From Sesamum alatum (Eukaryota > Streptophyta > Magnoliopsida > Lamiales > Pedaliaceae), in contig JACGWO010000006.1 in NCBI GenBank assembly GCA_034509735.1, forward strand, positions 9,129,001 to 9,193,000: a stretch of 64,000 nt of DNA. The letters run 5' to 3'. The notes below the pieces were generated by a model. It made no database searches. It was given only the letters and a program-made list of their open reading frames with translations, and was not told where the DNA came from. This document shows positions 33,197-44,011 of the stretch, piece by piece (position 1 is the stretch's first letter; each line of letters begins with the position of its first letter). The translations under genes and the position numbers were made by a program.

Positions 33197-36100
33197 TCAA
33201 GAGGACTGCCTCACAGAACATGCGACGGCTTGTGCCCAATGCCTTAGCTTTGTCTTCACGTGCTGAGGATCATCACCTACGTATACAGATGAAAAATCAA
33301 ATTATATAAACTATATATATATATATGTATATCTATACTGTTGTAAAGAGAAGGGACCTTATAGACACAAAGTGGTAGTTTTTATACCACTACACCAAAT
33401 TATTATAATATCAAAAATGCCCATCACTTCCCCTACCCGTGTAATTGAATTAACTATTTAATTAATATCTTTAGAAGTTAATTTTCATGCATTACATGTA
33501 CTTAATAATTAAATTTACTATCATTTTGTTTAAGTTTATTGTGAATTGAAATAAAAATAGCATATTAAGATTTGTATTGTATATATATAATCATCGTTAT
33601 CAATATATCATATACTGTACAAAGTTTTAATTTTTAATTTAATTTGAGTAAAATATATGTTGATAATTAATGTATTAGAATAAGTTTATTAGACAATTTT
33701 TGTAATGAAGTTGTAAAATAAAAGCATTACATAATTTATGCATGTGGGTATGCATTCCATAAAGAATTATCAAATTATGCGCGCAGGTATTGCGTGCCAC
33801 AGTTTCTAGTAATGCAAATGCAGAGCTTCTTTAGATTAAAACTACTTGAGCAACAAAACAACGCAACATCAAACACTACAAAAAATAGTTAAATAGTCAT
33901 GAAAAAATTGATGTTATGAAAATTTGGATACTAAAATCAACGTCGAGCTAATTAACAAGTAAATTTTTGTTGTTAATCTATATTATTAATATATATTTTA
34001 AAACAATTCATTGCAAAATTCTTTAGCAAGTAACTTTTATTGCTAAATTCATTAGTCACTACATGAAAATAGTTTAATAGCCATGAAAATTTGATGCTAA
34101 ATCAGCGTCGAGTTAATTAGTAAACAAACTTTTTCATTGCTAATGAATCAACACTGTTTAATATAATTATATATTAAATAATTCGTTTGCCAAATTCGTT
34201 AGTAAGTAAATTTCATTGCTAAATATATTATCAAGTAAATTTCTCATACTAAATAAAGTAAATTAGCAACTAGAATTTTACTTGCTAATTAACTCGACGC
34301 TAATATTTTTTTCGTTGCTATTGAACAATTTTCTTGTAGTGAGTAAATAAGTTTCTTATACTAAATCATGCAGATTAGCAACAAGAATTTTAGTTGTTAA
34401 TTAGCTGAAACTAATTTTTTCTCGTTGATATTGAACCATAATCTTATAGTGAAAGTAATTAACCAAAAGTCTAAAATATATCAATTTGATAAATATTATT
34501 TTACTTTTCTGATTTATTGTAAAACATATTAAATGATACATAATATGGAATAGCTATATTATTTGTGGGGGAAATAATATTTTCCATCCTATAACTTAGA
34601 GTCTTTACACTTTTGGTCTTATTAGTTATGGAATTATCACTTTCGGACCCATAACTTTAAAAAAGTAGTATTTTTGATTTCATGGCACCTTTACATTATA
34701 TATTTAACGGAAAAGGCATGTGCCCATTCAGTGCATGGACCAAAAGTGCTATTTTATGAAAGTTATGGGACCAAATGTGCTACTTCTTGAAAGGTTGCGA
34801 TCAAAGTGATAATTCCGTAACGATGGGACCAAAATTGTAAAAGTCCTAACAGTCACGTGCTAAGTACATGGCATTTTCCGTTCAAATATCTAACAGAAAG
34901 ATGCTATGGAACCAAAATTGTTATTTTTAGGAGTTACAAGACCAAAAATGAGAATTTTATAACCAATGAGACCAAAGTGGAAAGACCATACGTTATTTGA
35001 TGAAAAATATTATTTACCCTTATTTGTGGAGAAAATAAATAATTATATTCATTTATGTAAAAAGTGCATAATTAAATGAGTACACGAATTTCACATCATG
35101 ATTTTTTTATTTTTTTAATAATTTCGCCCATCTACTAGAAAAAGGGGCAAAACTAGAACTAAAGAGTGAAAATGTCTTGGTTAAATTGGTGCTTGAAAAA
35201 ACTTATAGCAATGAGCACCAAATCAAATTGAACTGATGAAATATATAACTTATATATTCAAATTAAAAAATCTATTTTATCGAATAAAAGCCACCTTAGT
35301 GAATGCATTCCTTGCCTATACATTGTAGGTAAAAGGCAATAGAGAAAAATATTATTTCTTACACTATAAATTACTACAATTTAAAACTAGGACAAATAAA
35401 TACTATGTGATACAATCAAATAGAATTGATGTGAAATTTAAGTTTGACCACGGTTAATCAGTATTCGTTATGATCAAACATTTGCATAGGTTTGTGATGT
35501 AGTTAATATTTTGGCTTCGCTTGCACAAGCTCAATTACGTAGTTGTGGTTAATTAACATTCACAATAATTTTTTGCTTTTGACCATTGTAATTAAGCATA
35601 ACAAAAGCCATATTCTTCTCATACACTAAAAAAGTTAAATGACAAAAATACTGACAGAAATTGGTCAAAGAAGTCCCAACCTTAAAATGTCACGTGAGAT
35701 ATGCATGTACTTTTTCAACGAGAATGGTGAACTCCAGTGAAAATAAGGCTAAAATTACAAAAATTAAAAATATGCAGGACAAAAATGCTACCCTATAGAG
35801 TTAAAGGACGAAAACGCCAAATAACTTAAATTAAGAGACAAAAAAATGCATTTTAACCTAGAAGATATCTGGATAGTACTCCTGTCAACTATGTCTTATG
35901 CAAGAGTTCCACATAATCGATATTCATTTCAATGCATATAATATGAACGTAGTAGGAGGAGGAGGACACATATACGTATAAATAACATTTGTGATGATCA
36001 ATGTAAGAGATAATTTCATACCTGGGCTGCAAATCCTCCAAAAATCGGAATCACACATCGGGCCGCCAAACGAGGAGGAGCGGCCTCCTAGACCGGAGGA

Positions 36101-36568
36101 GGAGCCGGAGGTGGTGGAGCCGCCTAACGATGGGGCGGAGCCGTTGCTAGCTGGGCTAGAGAGGGGGCTGGTTGAAAACTGTCGATTCACCGCAAAGTAA
36201 AGGTCAAGGGCGGGAATGGTTGTGCAAAGGCGCTGTCCTTCCTCTTCATTGAAGCCAAAACCTAGCTCTATGCAGCCTTTCAGCTCATCAAGATCCTCAT
36301 CCGTCAACACATCCGCCTCCTGGTTGATCCCATTCTTCCTTCTCTCTTGACGAAGAAACTGCCTGCGTCGCCTCTCCCATGCAATGTCACGAGGGATCTC
36401 ACACATAGATAACTGCTTCGACAATCTCTTTGTATTAGGGTTCCTCCAGAAGGGCGGTGCCTGCTCTAAGCGCTGCAGCTCCTCGTCGGACAAGGATGAA
36501 GGAGAAGATGACGATGATGTTTCTGATTCTTTGATTATTGCATTAATGTTGTTTTCTGGCTCTCCCAT
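33197..36568 (-). CDS. DUF1685-family protein, two exons (208 aa predicted)
   Basis: The only host gene supported. Exon 1 is 36022-36568 and exon 2 is 33197-33276, for 627 bp in total. The start MGEPENNINAI is chosen because the frame upstream, although open to 36817, is CT/GA-repeat-rich and unlike the family. Residues 24-45 read SLSDEELQRLEQAPPFWRNP. A Ser/Arg-rich stretch follows, and the DUF1685 domain runs from VLTDEDLDELKGCIELGFGF to the C-terminus. Exon 1 ends CSPG at an AG|GTATGA donor. Exon 2 starts after TACGTAG and gives DDPQHVKTKLRHWAQAVACS, then VRQSS and stop, the family's conserved tail. The codon split G|GT is in phase. The biochemical function of the family is not established. 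The gene appears intact. The intron holds three miniature transposons. Confidence 0.88.
33874..34451. mobile_element. CACTA-type MITE, outer copy, interrupted by an inner copy
   Basis: It begins CACTACAAAAAATAG and ends, reading outward, with the inverse (ATCTTATAGTG). AAA flanks both ends (33871-33873 and 34452-34454), a 3-bp duplication as made by CACTA transposases. It is split by a second copy of the same family at 34057-34341. Without that copy it is about 290 bp. It has no coding capacity and would need a CACTA transposase in trans. Confidence 0.8.
34057..34341. mobile_element. CACTA-type MITE, inner nested copy (285 bp)
   Basis: Ends CACTACATGAAAATAG and, inverted, ATTTTCTTGTAGTG. AGT lies on both sides (34054-34056 and 34342-34344), a 3-bp target duplication. 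Interior arms share GCGTCGAGTTAATTAG with the inverted CTAATTAACTCGACGC, so the whole element can fold into a hairpin. Confidence 0.87.
34569..35019. mobile_element. Mutator-type MITE in the DUF1685 intron (451 bp)
   Basis: The ends are GGGAAATAATATTTTCCATC and, on the other strand, GGGTAAATAATATTTTTCATC. The arms extend about 190 bp inward as imperfect inverted repeats. The 10-bp direct repeat TTATTTGTGG flanks it (34559-34568 and 35020-35029). A 9-11 bp duplication fits Mutator-like transposition. It has no coding capacity. Confidence 0.85.
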
Positions 36569-37281
36569 AATCTTGAAAAAGACAATGTAATGTGTGTTTT
36601 TGGCAATTATTCTGATGAATGAATGAATGATGTAGGCAACCACGGCGGAGGGTGGTGGAGAACCGCCGTGGAGGGGTGGTGGCGCTTGAAAAAAAGGCTT
36701 CTCTCTCTCTCTGTTTTTTTTTTTTTCAAGTTTTGTTATTAAGATTGGGAATGAACTTTTCTTATCTGTTTTTTGATCTTTCGGTGTTTCTAGAAAGAAT
36801 GGAGTGAACGGCACCACCGACTAGGGCAGATATGGGTTTGGGGAGTTTAAATGCATGGGAGCCATGGAAGGGGAAGTCTTTGATTTCGCCCCTTCTCACA
36901 TTTTACTCCACCTTTCGTTCTAACTGTCTTTTCCTTTTCGTTTCTTGGTGTCTCTTTTTTTGATTCAAATTTCTTTCTTACTATCATTTTTGTTTAGGCA
37001 AAGTTAATTATTATACCTTGTATTAATTAATATTTGCCTTGTTAACTGTTGTTGTCTTAACTAACCCACGTACACTTATTGGAAACAAAAGAAAGAAACT
37101 TTGGACCAGATGATCAAGATTACAATGCAAACAATATATAATTGTAAGCAATCATGACTCAAAAAGACCATACAAAGACTCGGTAATCAACATATTCATT
37201 CCTGGACTTATTGGAAGTCCTATGTTTACTTTTCACGCAAATTATGTGGTTGTAAAAATAAATTATGAGAGAAGAAATCTA
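36569..37281 (-). promoter_or_regulatory. 5' untranslated region and promoter side of the DUF1685 gene
   Basis: Upstream of the ATG on the minus strand. A GA-repeat and poly-A tract (minus strand of 36692-36726) lies 120-160 bp before the ATG, as is frequent in plant 5' leaders. The frame stays open without a stop to 36817, which is why a longer protein could be proposed. I see no clear TATA box. The copia LTR G starts at 37282, about 0.7 kb upstream of the start codon. Confidence 0.45.
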
Positions 37282-38756
37282 TGTTAGAATAGGTGATGAA
37301 AAAGAAAATTAGATTGGTTTTTATGTTATTTATTTTGACAGTATTGATGTAATGTAATATCAAAATTAAGTATTCATTTATGGTATTTATTTTGGTTGTG
37401 CTCATTTATTTATCTTAAATTTCATTAAACATCACAACAAAGCCTACAGATAAAAAAAAACAATTTATATAGTTGGGCCGCAAATTTGATGGCGGCTATG
37501 AAACCAACTATTGAGCGTTGGGTCTAAACATTCCAAGTCAAGGACCTTGAGACAGTTGGGTATCGAGTGTCCTATAGAGACTTGCAATAAGCATCAGACT
37601 CATTGAATGTGTGTCGTGGTTCATCGGCGACAAACGTTGGATGTTTATGCAATCTTAGTAGATTGGTTGACTGGTCGTCAAACCAACTGAACTGACTCGA
37701 GGAGAATTGTCATATGGAAGCCTTGGAAGCTAGGCTGGTATAACTGGAATACACCGGTTCCGAAAGTACGGGAGTAGTCCTCACACATGGAAAACCATGA
37801 CAGTCACATGCACACATGATAGTTGTATCTTGGATCTGCAGGTGACCGTGTCTCGGACATGATCACAGCCTTGTCCAGTGCAGTCAGAATGTTAGTGAGA
37901 ACGGTGGGTTCCACGAGAAGGATCTGTTCCCTGTCAATATGTTATAGCGGTATCTCCTATGCGAATGGAGACAGGTTTAGGCTCTTAGAACTTGTGGCCA
38001 CAGTGATTAGTCGAATAGGAAATAGTTTCCTATGTCAAACAATAGAGCGAACACAGTTCTTGAGTTTGAGCATAGATGCCTAGTCCAGGAAGAGAATCAA
38101 CGGCTCAATTTCATGCCCTAGGCCAAGGTTGGGAAATGATAGACGGAAGGACCGGACCCGTATGGAACTAAGGAGCCTAAATGTTCACGCCAACATTCAT
38201 CTAGTCTCTAGTGCGCTGGAGGTTGCTAGACGGCTACCCATGTTAGCGTGCTTCCTGATTAATGGTTAATACAGAACAATTAATTAAATTAGATTTAATT
38301 ATTCAATTTGTTGGACACAAACCAAGTCTAGCTGACGGTGACCTAAAAGAGTAACACACAAGTCAGTGAAGAAATTAATTTTGAAAATTAATTCGGAAGA
38401 TGGGAATTAATTTAATTGATTAAATTAATTTTAAAATTATAAAATAATTGGATTATTTATTCGTGGGATAGTCCATTGATGATCGGCCCAAGATTATATT
38501 AATTGAATTACTTTAATTGGGATTACTTTAGTTAATAGATTGAATTTATTAATTAAAGGAGTTTGGCTCATGTCTTTAATTAGATTAAAGACATTGGACC
38601 AAGTTTAGTTGGGTTTTAGATTAAATTGGATTTAATTAAAACTCACTGGACTTTACAACTTGTTTAATTCATTCAAAATGAAGCCGTAAATTGGAGCCCG
38701 AAGGCCGAGTTTGACTTTCATGTAAGGAAAGGGAGAGTTGGACTCCTCCCTACATG
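37282..38756 (+). repeat. copia LTR G (family of copia A), cut by the CACTA element
   Basis: Starts TGTTAGAATAGGTGATG and follows the LTR of copia A (its reverse complement), for example GTAATGTAATATC and ACATCACAACAAAGCC. It also has the ACTAGTCTCTAGTG-like and GGTGACCTAAAAGAGTAA blocks common to these LTRs. About 1475 bp are present. The remaining end is missing because the CACTA element begins at 38757. No internal copia region is attached on the left, so its state (solo or full) is unknown. Confidence 0.75.
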
Positions 38757-39400
38757 CATTACAAAAAAATACGGGAATTGGAACGGATATAATCGACCGT
38801 CCCAAATAGGAACGGTAAATGGAACTATTGTGGAACGGGAAACCGTTGATGACGTCATTTTAGAGTTAATGGTAGTCCAGACGTATAGGAACGGCACGAC
38901 CATTCCTATTTGTGTGCCAACATATGTGTGTCAGTATATAAACCCATTATCGTTCCAAAAAGAGACCGGATATATTTTGATACTCCATTTGCAACACATA
39001 TGTGAAAATTGGAACGGCTAGTCGACCGGGAACACGTACCGTTCCTATATGTGTTCCAAACCTTGTCTCTATTTGGATCGGTTGCGTGACCGTTTCAATA
39101 TTTATTGCTAATGAGACCCTTTTACGCCATGAGCAAAATGTAATGTAATGACCATTCCAAATTGTGGGTATATAGGAAATGCAATGGTGTTACAATAACC
39201 GTTCCCAACTGTGATCAAATTTGGAACGAACACATTGTGTGTGACTAATACCGTTCCTAATATGCCATAACGGCTATATTACAACAATAATATTACCGTT
39301 GTTACATCCGTTCCAGCGACCGTTCCTAGAGCTGCATCAACGGCTATATTTCAATGGCTAGTTGTGTGTTCCAAATAATATTCCAATGCCCGTTCTAATA
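38757..39400 (+). repeat. CACTA subterminal repeat region
   Basis: In 640 bp the 7-bp motif GGAACGG or close variants (GGAACGA, GGATCGG, CCGTTCC, CCATTCC, CCGTTCT) occurs well over a dozen times in both orientations. In En/Spm elements such subterminal motifs are bound by the element's own TNPA-type protein. Here the motif differs from that of maize, so the family-specific binding is inference. Confidence 0.75.
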
Positions 39401-39656
39401 TTTTTCTATATATATGTCCCCCTTCTTTCTCATTGTTCTTATAATTACTCTCCAACTCATTTTGTTCTAACTCCCCCTGTTGATTCTTTATACCTAAAAT
39501 CGAACATATCAATTATTTGCGCGAATTTTTGCATTGATATTGATAGGTGTTTTTGCTTAGGTAGGAAGTTGAATTCTATAATGGTTTAGTTATATATATA
39601 TATATATATAATATTCTCGTCATTTAATTAATGTCGTTAATTACGTAGGACCAATC

Positions 39657-42600
39657 ATGTTAAGACAGTTGAGGAAATGGACGCCGGAGTTTGAGGATGG
39701 TGTTACAACATTTTTAAAATGGGCCCAGTCTCAGCTTGCATATATGGATGGGGAGAAGATTAAGTGTCCCTGCTGGAAGTGCAAAACGAACGATTCAAAA
39801 CACCAGACCAGGTAAATTTTGACTTGTGTATGAAACAGTTTATGCCAGAGTATTATAATTAGACTTCGCATGGTGAGGAGAGGGTGCAGGAATACTTTGA
39901 AGCATTGACGGCGCCCTATGTGCTGCAGCAGCAAATGCCACCGGTTCCGGAGGAGGATAGTTCGCATTGGGTCATGCTGCTCAGATGGATTTGGGCGCAG
40001 AGGATGTATTCGATGCCGCCGGGTTGTCTTTCTTGACTTCGTACAACCAGGAGGGACCAGCTGATGATGGTACTCGGTATTGTTCATCTGATGTGGGTCT
40101 AGTTCATATTACGATTCGGTGCCCTATGATTATGTGTCTGGCTTGTCAGACCATTTTTTTGATGTAGTTCATGCTGCGGATCAACCATTGTGGAACGGCT
40201 GCACCACCTCTCAGTTGGCGTCAATTGCTTCTTTAGTGAATATTAAGGGGATTTTTTCGATCATACATATGATCGCTTATGCCAGTGGGCTAATACTGTA
40301 ATGCCCCGCAATCACACTTTTCCCGCCGATTATTACAATACGAAGAAATTGATAAGAGAATTGGGTTTACCAGTTCAGAAGATTGATGCTTGCAAAAACG
40401 GTTACATGTTGTATTGGAAGGACGATATTGATTTGGAATATTGCAAGTTTTATGGAGATGCTAGGTACAAGCCTACCAGGAACAGAAATCCTAGACGCAA
40501 GAAGTCCGCGTATGCCATTCTTAGGTATCTATCGCTTATCCCTCGGTTGTAGAGGTTGTATGCGTCGGAGGCCACAACAGAGCATATGACTTGGCATGCG
40601 AGCCATCAGACGGATGAAGGATCCATGTGTCATCCGTCCGATGCAGAGACTTGGAAGCATTTTGACCGGACGTATCCTGATTTTGCAGTTGAGCCTCGTA
40701 ATGTTAGACTTTGGTTGTGCACGGATAGGTTTGCACCGCACGACCAGTATGGTAAAACTTACTCATGTTGTCTTGTGATACTTACACCGTACAATCTCCC
40801 CCCGGGAATGTGCATGAAGTCTGAGTATATGTTCCTAACGATGGTGATCCCTGGCCCATCGAATCCGAAACGTCTTATCGATGTCTACTTGGAGCCGTTG
40901 ATCGAGGAGTTGCAGAATTTATGGCATGTGGGTGTACGTATGCATGATACTACGACAAACCAGTCATTCATGATGCATGCTGTATTGATGTGGACAGTGA
41001 ACGACCTTCTTGCTTATGGGATGGCGTCTGGTTGGAGTATCGCCGGTGTTATGGGGTGTTCAGTTTGTATGAAGGACACACGGACATTCTATTTACATCA
41101 CGGTCGGAAGGCATGCTATTTTGACTGTCACAGGCAGTTCCTACCATTGGATCATCCTTATCGTAGGAAAAAGAAAGCCTTCACTAAAAATCGAATCGAG
41201 AGGAAGGTTGCACGTCCGAGGGGGACTGGAGACAGATCCAAACCCGTGTCGATGCGTTTAGTGTAGCAGTCGAACAACCGTTGGGTGAACCGAAAGGCTA
41301 CGGTGTCGACCATAAGTGGACGAAGAAAAGCATTTTCTGGGAGCTTGAATACTGGGGGGCGCATCTGATACGACACAATCTTGATTTCATGCATATTGAG
41401 AAGAATGTTTTCGATAATATATTCAATACTGTGATGGACATCAAGGGAAAAATGAAGGACAATCTGAATGCACGGACGGATCTCAAGATCATATGTAATC
41501 CGCCGGAGCTTGAGGTGGACGAAAGGAGACCGAACGTGATGATCAAAGCAGTATATACACTGACGAAGGAGCAAAAGAAGAAGATATATGAGTGGATTTG
41601 TTGTCTTAGATTTCCTGATGGGTATGCCTCTATCTTGGCCCGTTGCGTCGACATGAAGGAGTTAAGGATGCACGGCATGAAGAGCCATGATTGTCATGTA
41701 TTCATGCAGAAGTTGATTCCGGTTGCCTTCCATGAAATGCTTCTGGAGCACGTGTGGGGGGCCTTGACTGAAGTGGGCCTTCTATTCCAGATCCTATGCT
41801 CAACAACACTAGATGTGGCCAAGGTAAAAGAATTAGAAGATAGTGTAGCCGTCATCCTGTGCAACCTCAAGAAAATATTTCCACCTTTTTTCAATTCAAT
41901 GGAACATCTAATTGTTCACCTTCCATATGAGGCACGCGTTGGGGGGCCCGTGCAATACAGGTGGATGTACCCATTTGAGAGGTAATTAACTACTGTTAAA
42001 TATATTATTTTTAAGTAGATTAATTTGTATTTTAATAAATACTCGTATGAATAGATTCCTATGCGATTTGAAGAAAAAGGTGAACAACAAAGCATACGTC
42101 GAGACGTCAATTGTAGATGCTTATATTGTCGAAGAAATCGGGCTTTTCTCCTCTCACTACTTCGAACTGCACATTCTCTGCAAGCGAAGCAGACCGGTCG
42201 GAACGATGATCTCACGAGCAACGACGATCGAATAGTACGGTCTATTTTCAATTACCCAGGCCGAGCAAGAGGAGACTCAAAGAAGAGATGGCTGAGCGGT
42301 GAGAAATTTCATGTTATCGAGACATACGTCTTGTGTAATCGTGAAGTAGTTGCACCGTACTACGAGTAAATGTCTTATACAAACGTAATTATCTCAAGCC
42401 TTCATTTAAATTTCAATTATATGTATATTTATAACTATCAGTTTTACTGTAACAGGTCATTCTTGAATGAACTGTTCGAGCAACACAATTCGGAGGACCC
42501 GACAATTAATCAACTAGTGGTAACACAATTCAAGGATTGGTTCAAGTGTCGTGTGTCACTTTCTTGTAAATGCGATCTGCTCAATTTGTATTCAATTATT

Positions 42601-42932
42601 TCAATTACTATATGATGAATTGCAGGTGAAACCCGAATTGAATCACACAAACGACGAATTATTGAAGTTGCATTATTGGGGCCCTAGAGCAGAAGTGACG
42701 ACATAGCTGTCTTTCGTCAATAGCTACAATTTTCACACTGAACGTCACAATGTCTAGAAGTCAACAATGAATTGTGGTGTTTGTGTGAAAAGCTCATCAT
42801 ATACAGACACGGATTCTGACTTTTACGGAATTTTGGAAGAGATAATTCAGCTAGATTACCCACTAATTCCAAACATGCACATTGTACTGTTTAATTGTTG
42901 TTGGGTCGATCCGGTCAGAGGCATGAAGATAC
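39657..42932 (+). pseudogene. CACTA tnp2-type transposase (Transposase_21), with DUF4218 and partial DUF4216
   Basis: Transposase gene with readable blocks in the family order. N-terminus: RKWTPEFEDGVTTFLKWAQ and the CPCWKC zinc motif (39657-39800). Then VVHAADQPLWNGCT (40160-40210), IDACKNGYMLYWKDDIDLEY (40380-40442), a stop at 40551, and the core YASEATTEHMTWHA, AVEPRNVRLWLCTDRFAPH, MVIPGPSNPKRLIDVYLEPL and MGCSVCMKDTRTFYLHHGRK (40556-41266). After a frameshift come SIFWELEYW and LDFMHIEKNVFDNIFNT (41281-41985). DUF4218 follows over a 73-bp intron (41982-42054, GT-AG; the join restores PFERFLCDL), with a frameshift near 42175. The DUF4216 part (MNCGVCVKSSSYTDTDSDFY) stops matching at 42932, within WVDPVRGMKI. 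Confidence 0.88.
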
Positions 42933-44011
42933 TCCGGCCGTCGCCCTCAGCCGCCGCCTCTCTCTCACACTCCATTCTCTGTCCTCAGCGTCCGCCGTCA
43001 GTACCACTACCAAGTAGGGCTTTTATAAACCCTACTTTTTTTTTTCTATTTTTCATTTCTAAAAATGCATTTAGATTTACTGTTGTAATTTTTCAATTTA
43101 TGTAAATTATTGTAATTATGTTATTTATATGTAATTGTTGTAATAGTGTTATTTATGTGTAATTTATGTAGATTTTCTGAAAATGCATTTAGATTTTTTG
43201 GTGTAATTATGTAATTAATTCTTGATGTTTAATTTTGTAAATTGTGTAATTTATGTAATTATGTGATTGTACAATTTCTGTAAATTGTAAATTTCTGTAA
43301 TTTATGTAATTGTGTACATTTCTGAAAATTTCTGTAATTTTCTATTAAATTCTGATTTTTTTTATTTTCTGAAAATTTTCTGTAATTTTTATGTTTTTTT
43401 TGGAAATTTTCTGTACTTTCCTATAATTTTCTGAAAAAATAAAAACTGAAAATAAATTTTAAATTTTTTTTTCAATTTTATGTATTTTTTTAAAATTTTC
43501 TATAATTTCCTTTAATTTTTGTATTTTTTCTGAAAATTTGGGTAATTTTCTATAACATTTTGTAAGGATATAGGCAAATATTGGTATTTAGTATAAATAT
43601 ATAGGAAAATAGAAGGATTTAGTGCAATTTTAAGGTAAAATTTTGGTATTTAATATAAATATATAGGAAAATAGAAGGATTTGGTGCAATCTTAGGGTTA
43701 ATTTTTGGGATTTAGTATATATATATATATATATATATAGGAAAATAGAAGGATTTAGTGTAATTAAGAAAGAAGTTTGGGTTTTAGTATATATTTTAGG
43801 ATTTAGTAAATATTGTAGAAAAAAATCAAAAAAAGAATTGGGATTTATCATCCGTTTATTAGATTAATTTTGGAACTTAGTATACAATTTTAGGATTTAG
43901 TTTGCATAATTTTTTTAAAAAATTAGAAAAATTATCATTATTCAAATAAATTGATACTTATATTTATTTTTTAAATTCATACCACTAATATTTTTAAAAA
44001 AATCGTAGATA
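42933..44011. other. spacer inside the CACTA element: low-complexity and tandem repeats
   Basis: From 42935 to about 43020 the sequence is suddenly C-rich (CCGTCGCCCTCAGCCGCC). It then becomes very AT-rich, with TGTAATT and TTTTCTG motifs repeating (43080-43560). At about 43580-43800 a unit of about 63 bp containing GGAAAATAGAAGGATTTAGT occurs three times, the third with an (AT)n expansion. No gene is supported. Confidence 0.6.

Larger units (their letters stand above)
33277..36021 (-). other. 2.7-kb intron of the DUF1685 gene
   Basis: Minus-strand donor GTATGAAATT at 36021 and acceptor ACGTAG ending at 33277. The intron is AT-rich, as plant introns are. Much of its excess length comes from the CACTA-type MITE pair (33874-34451) and the Mutator-type MITE (34569-35019). 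The rest shows no gene. Confidence 0.8.

Noticed and set aside
33300..33330. Short (TA)n runs here and at 39592-39612 and 43720-43740 as promoters
   Set aside because: Simple microsatellites without a gene start placed to use them.
36569..36817. N-terminal extension of the DUF1685 protein by 83 codons
   Set aside because: The frame is open, but the sequence is GA/poly-A repeat and low complexity, unlike the family. The MGEPENN start fits better, so I treat this as 5' untranslated sequence.
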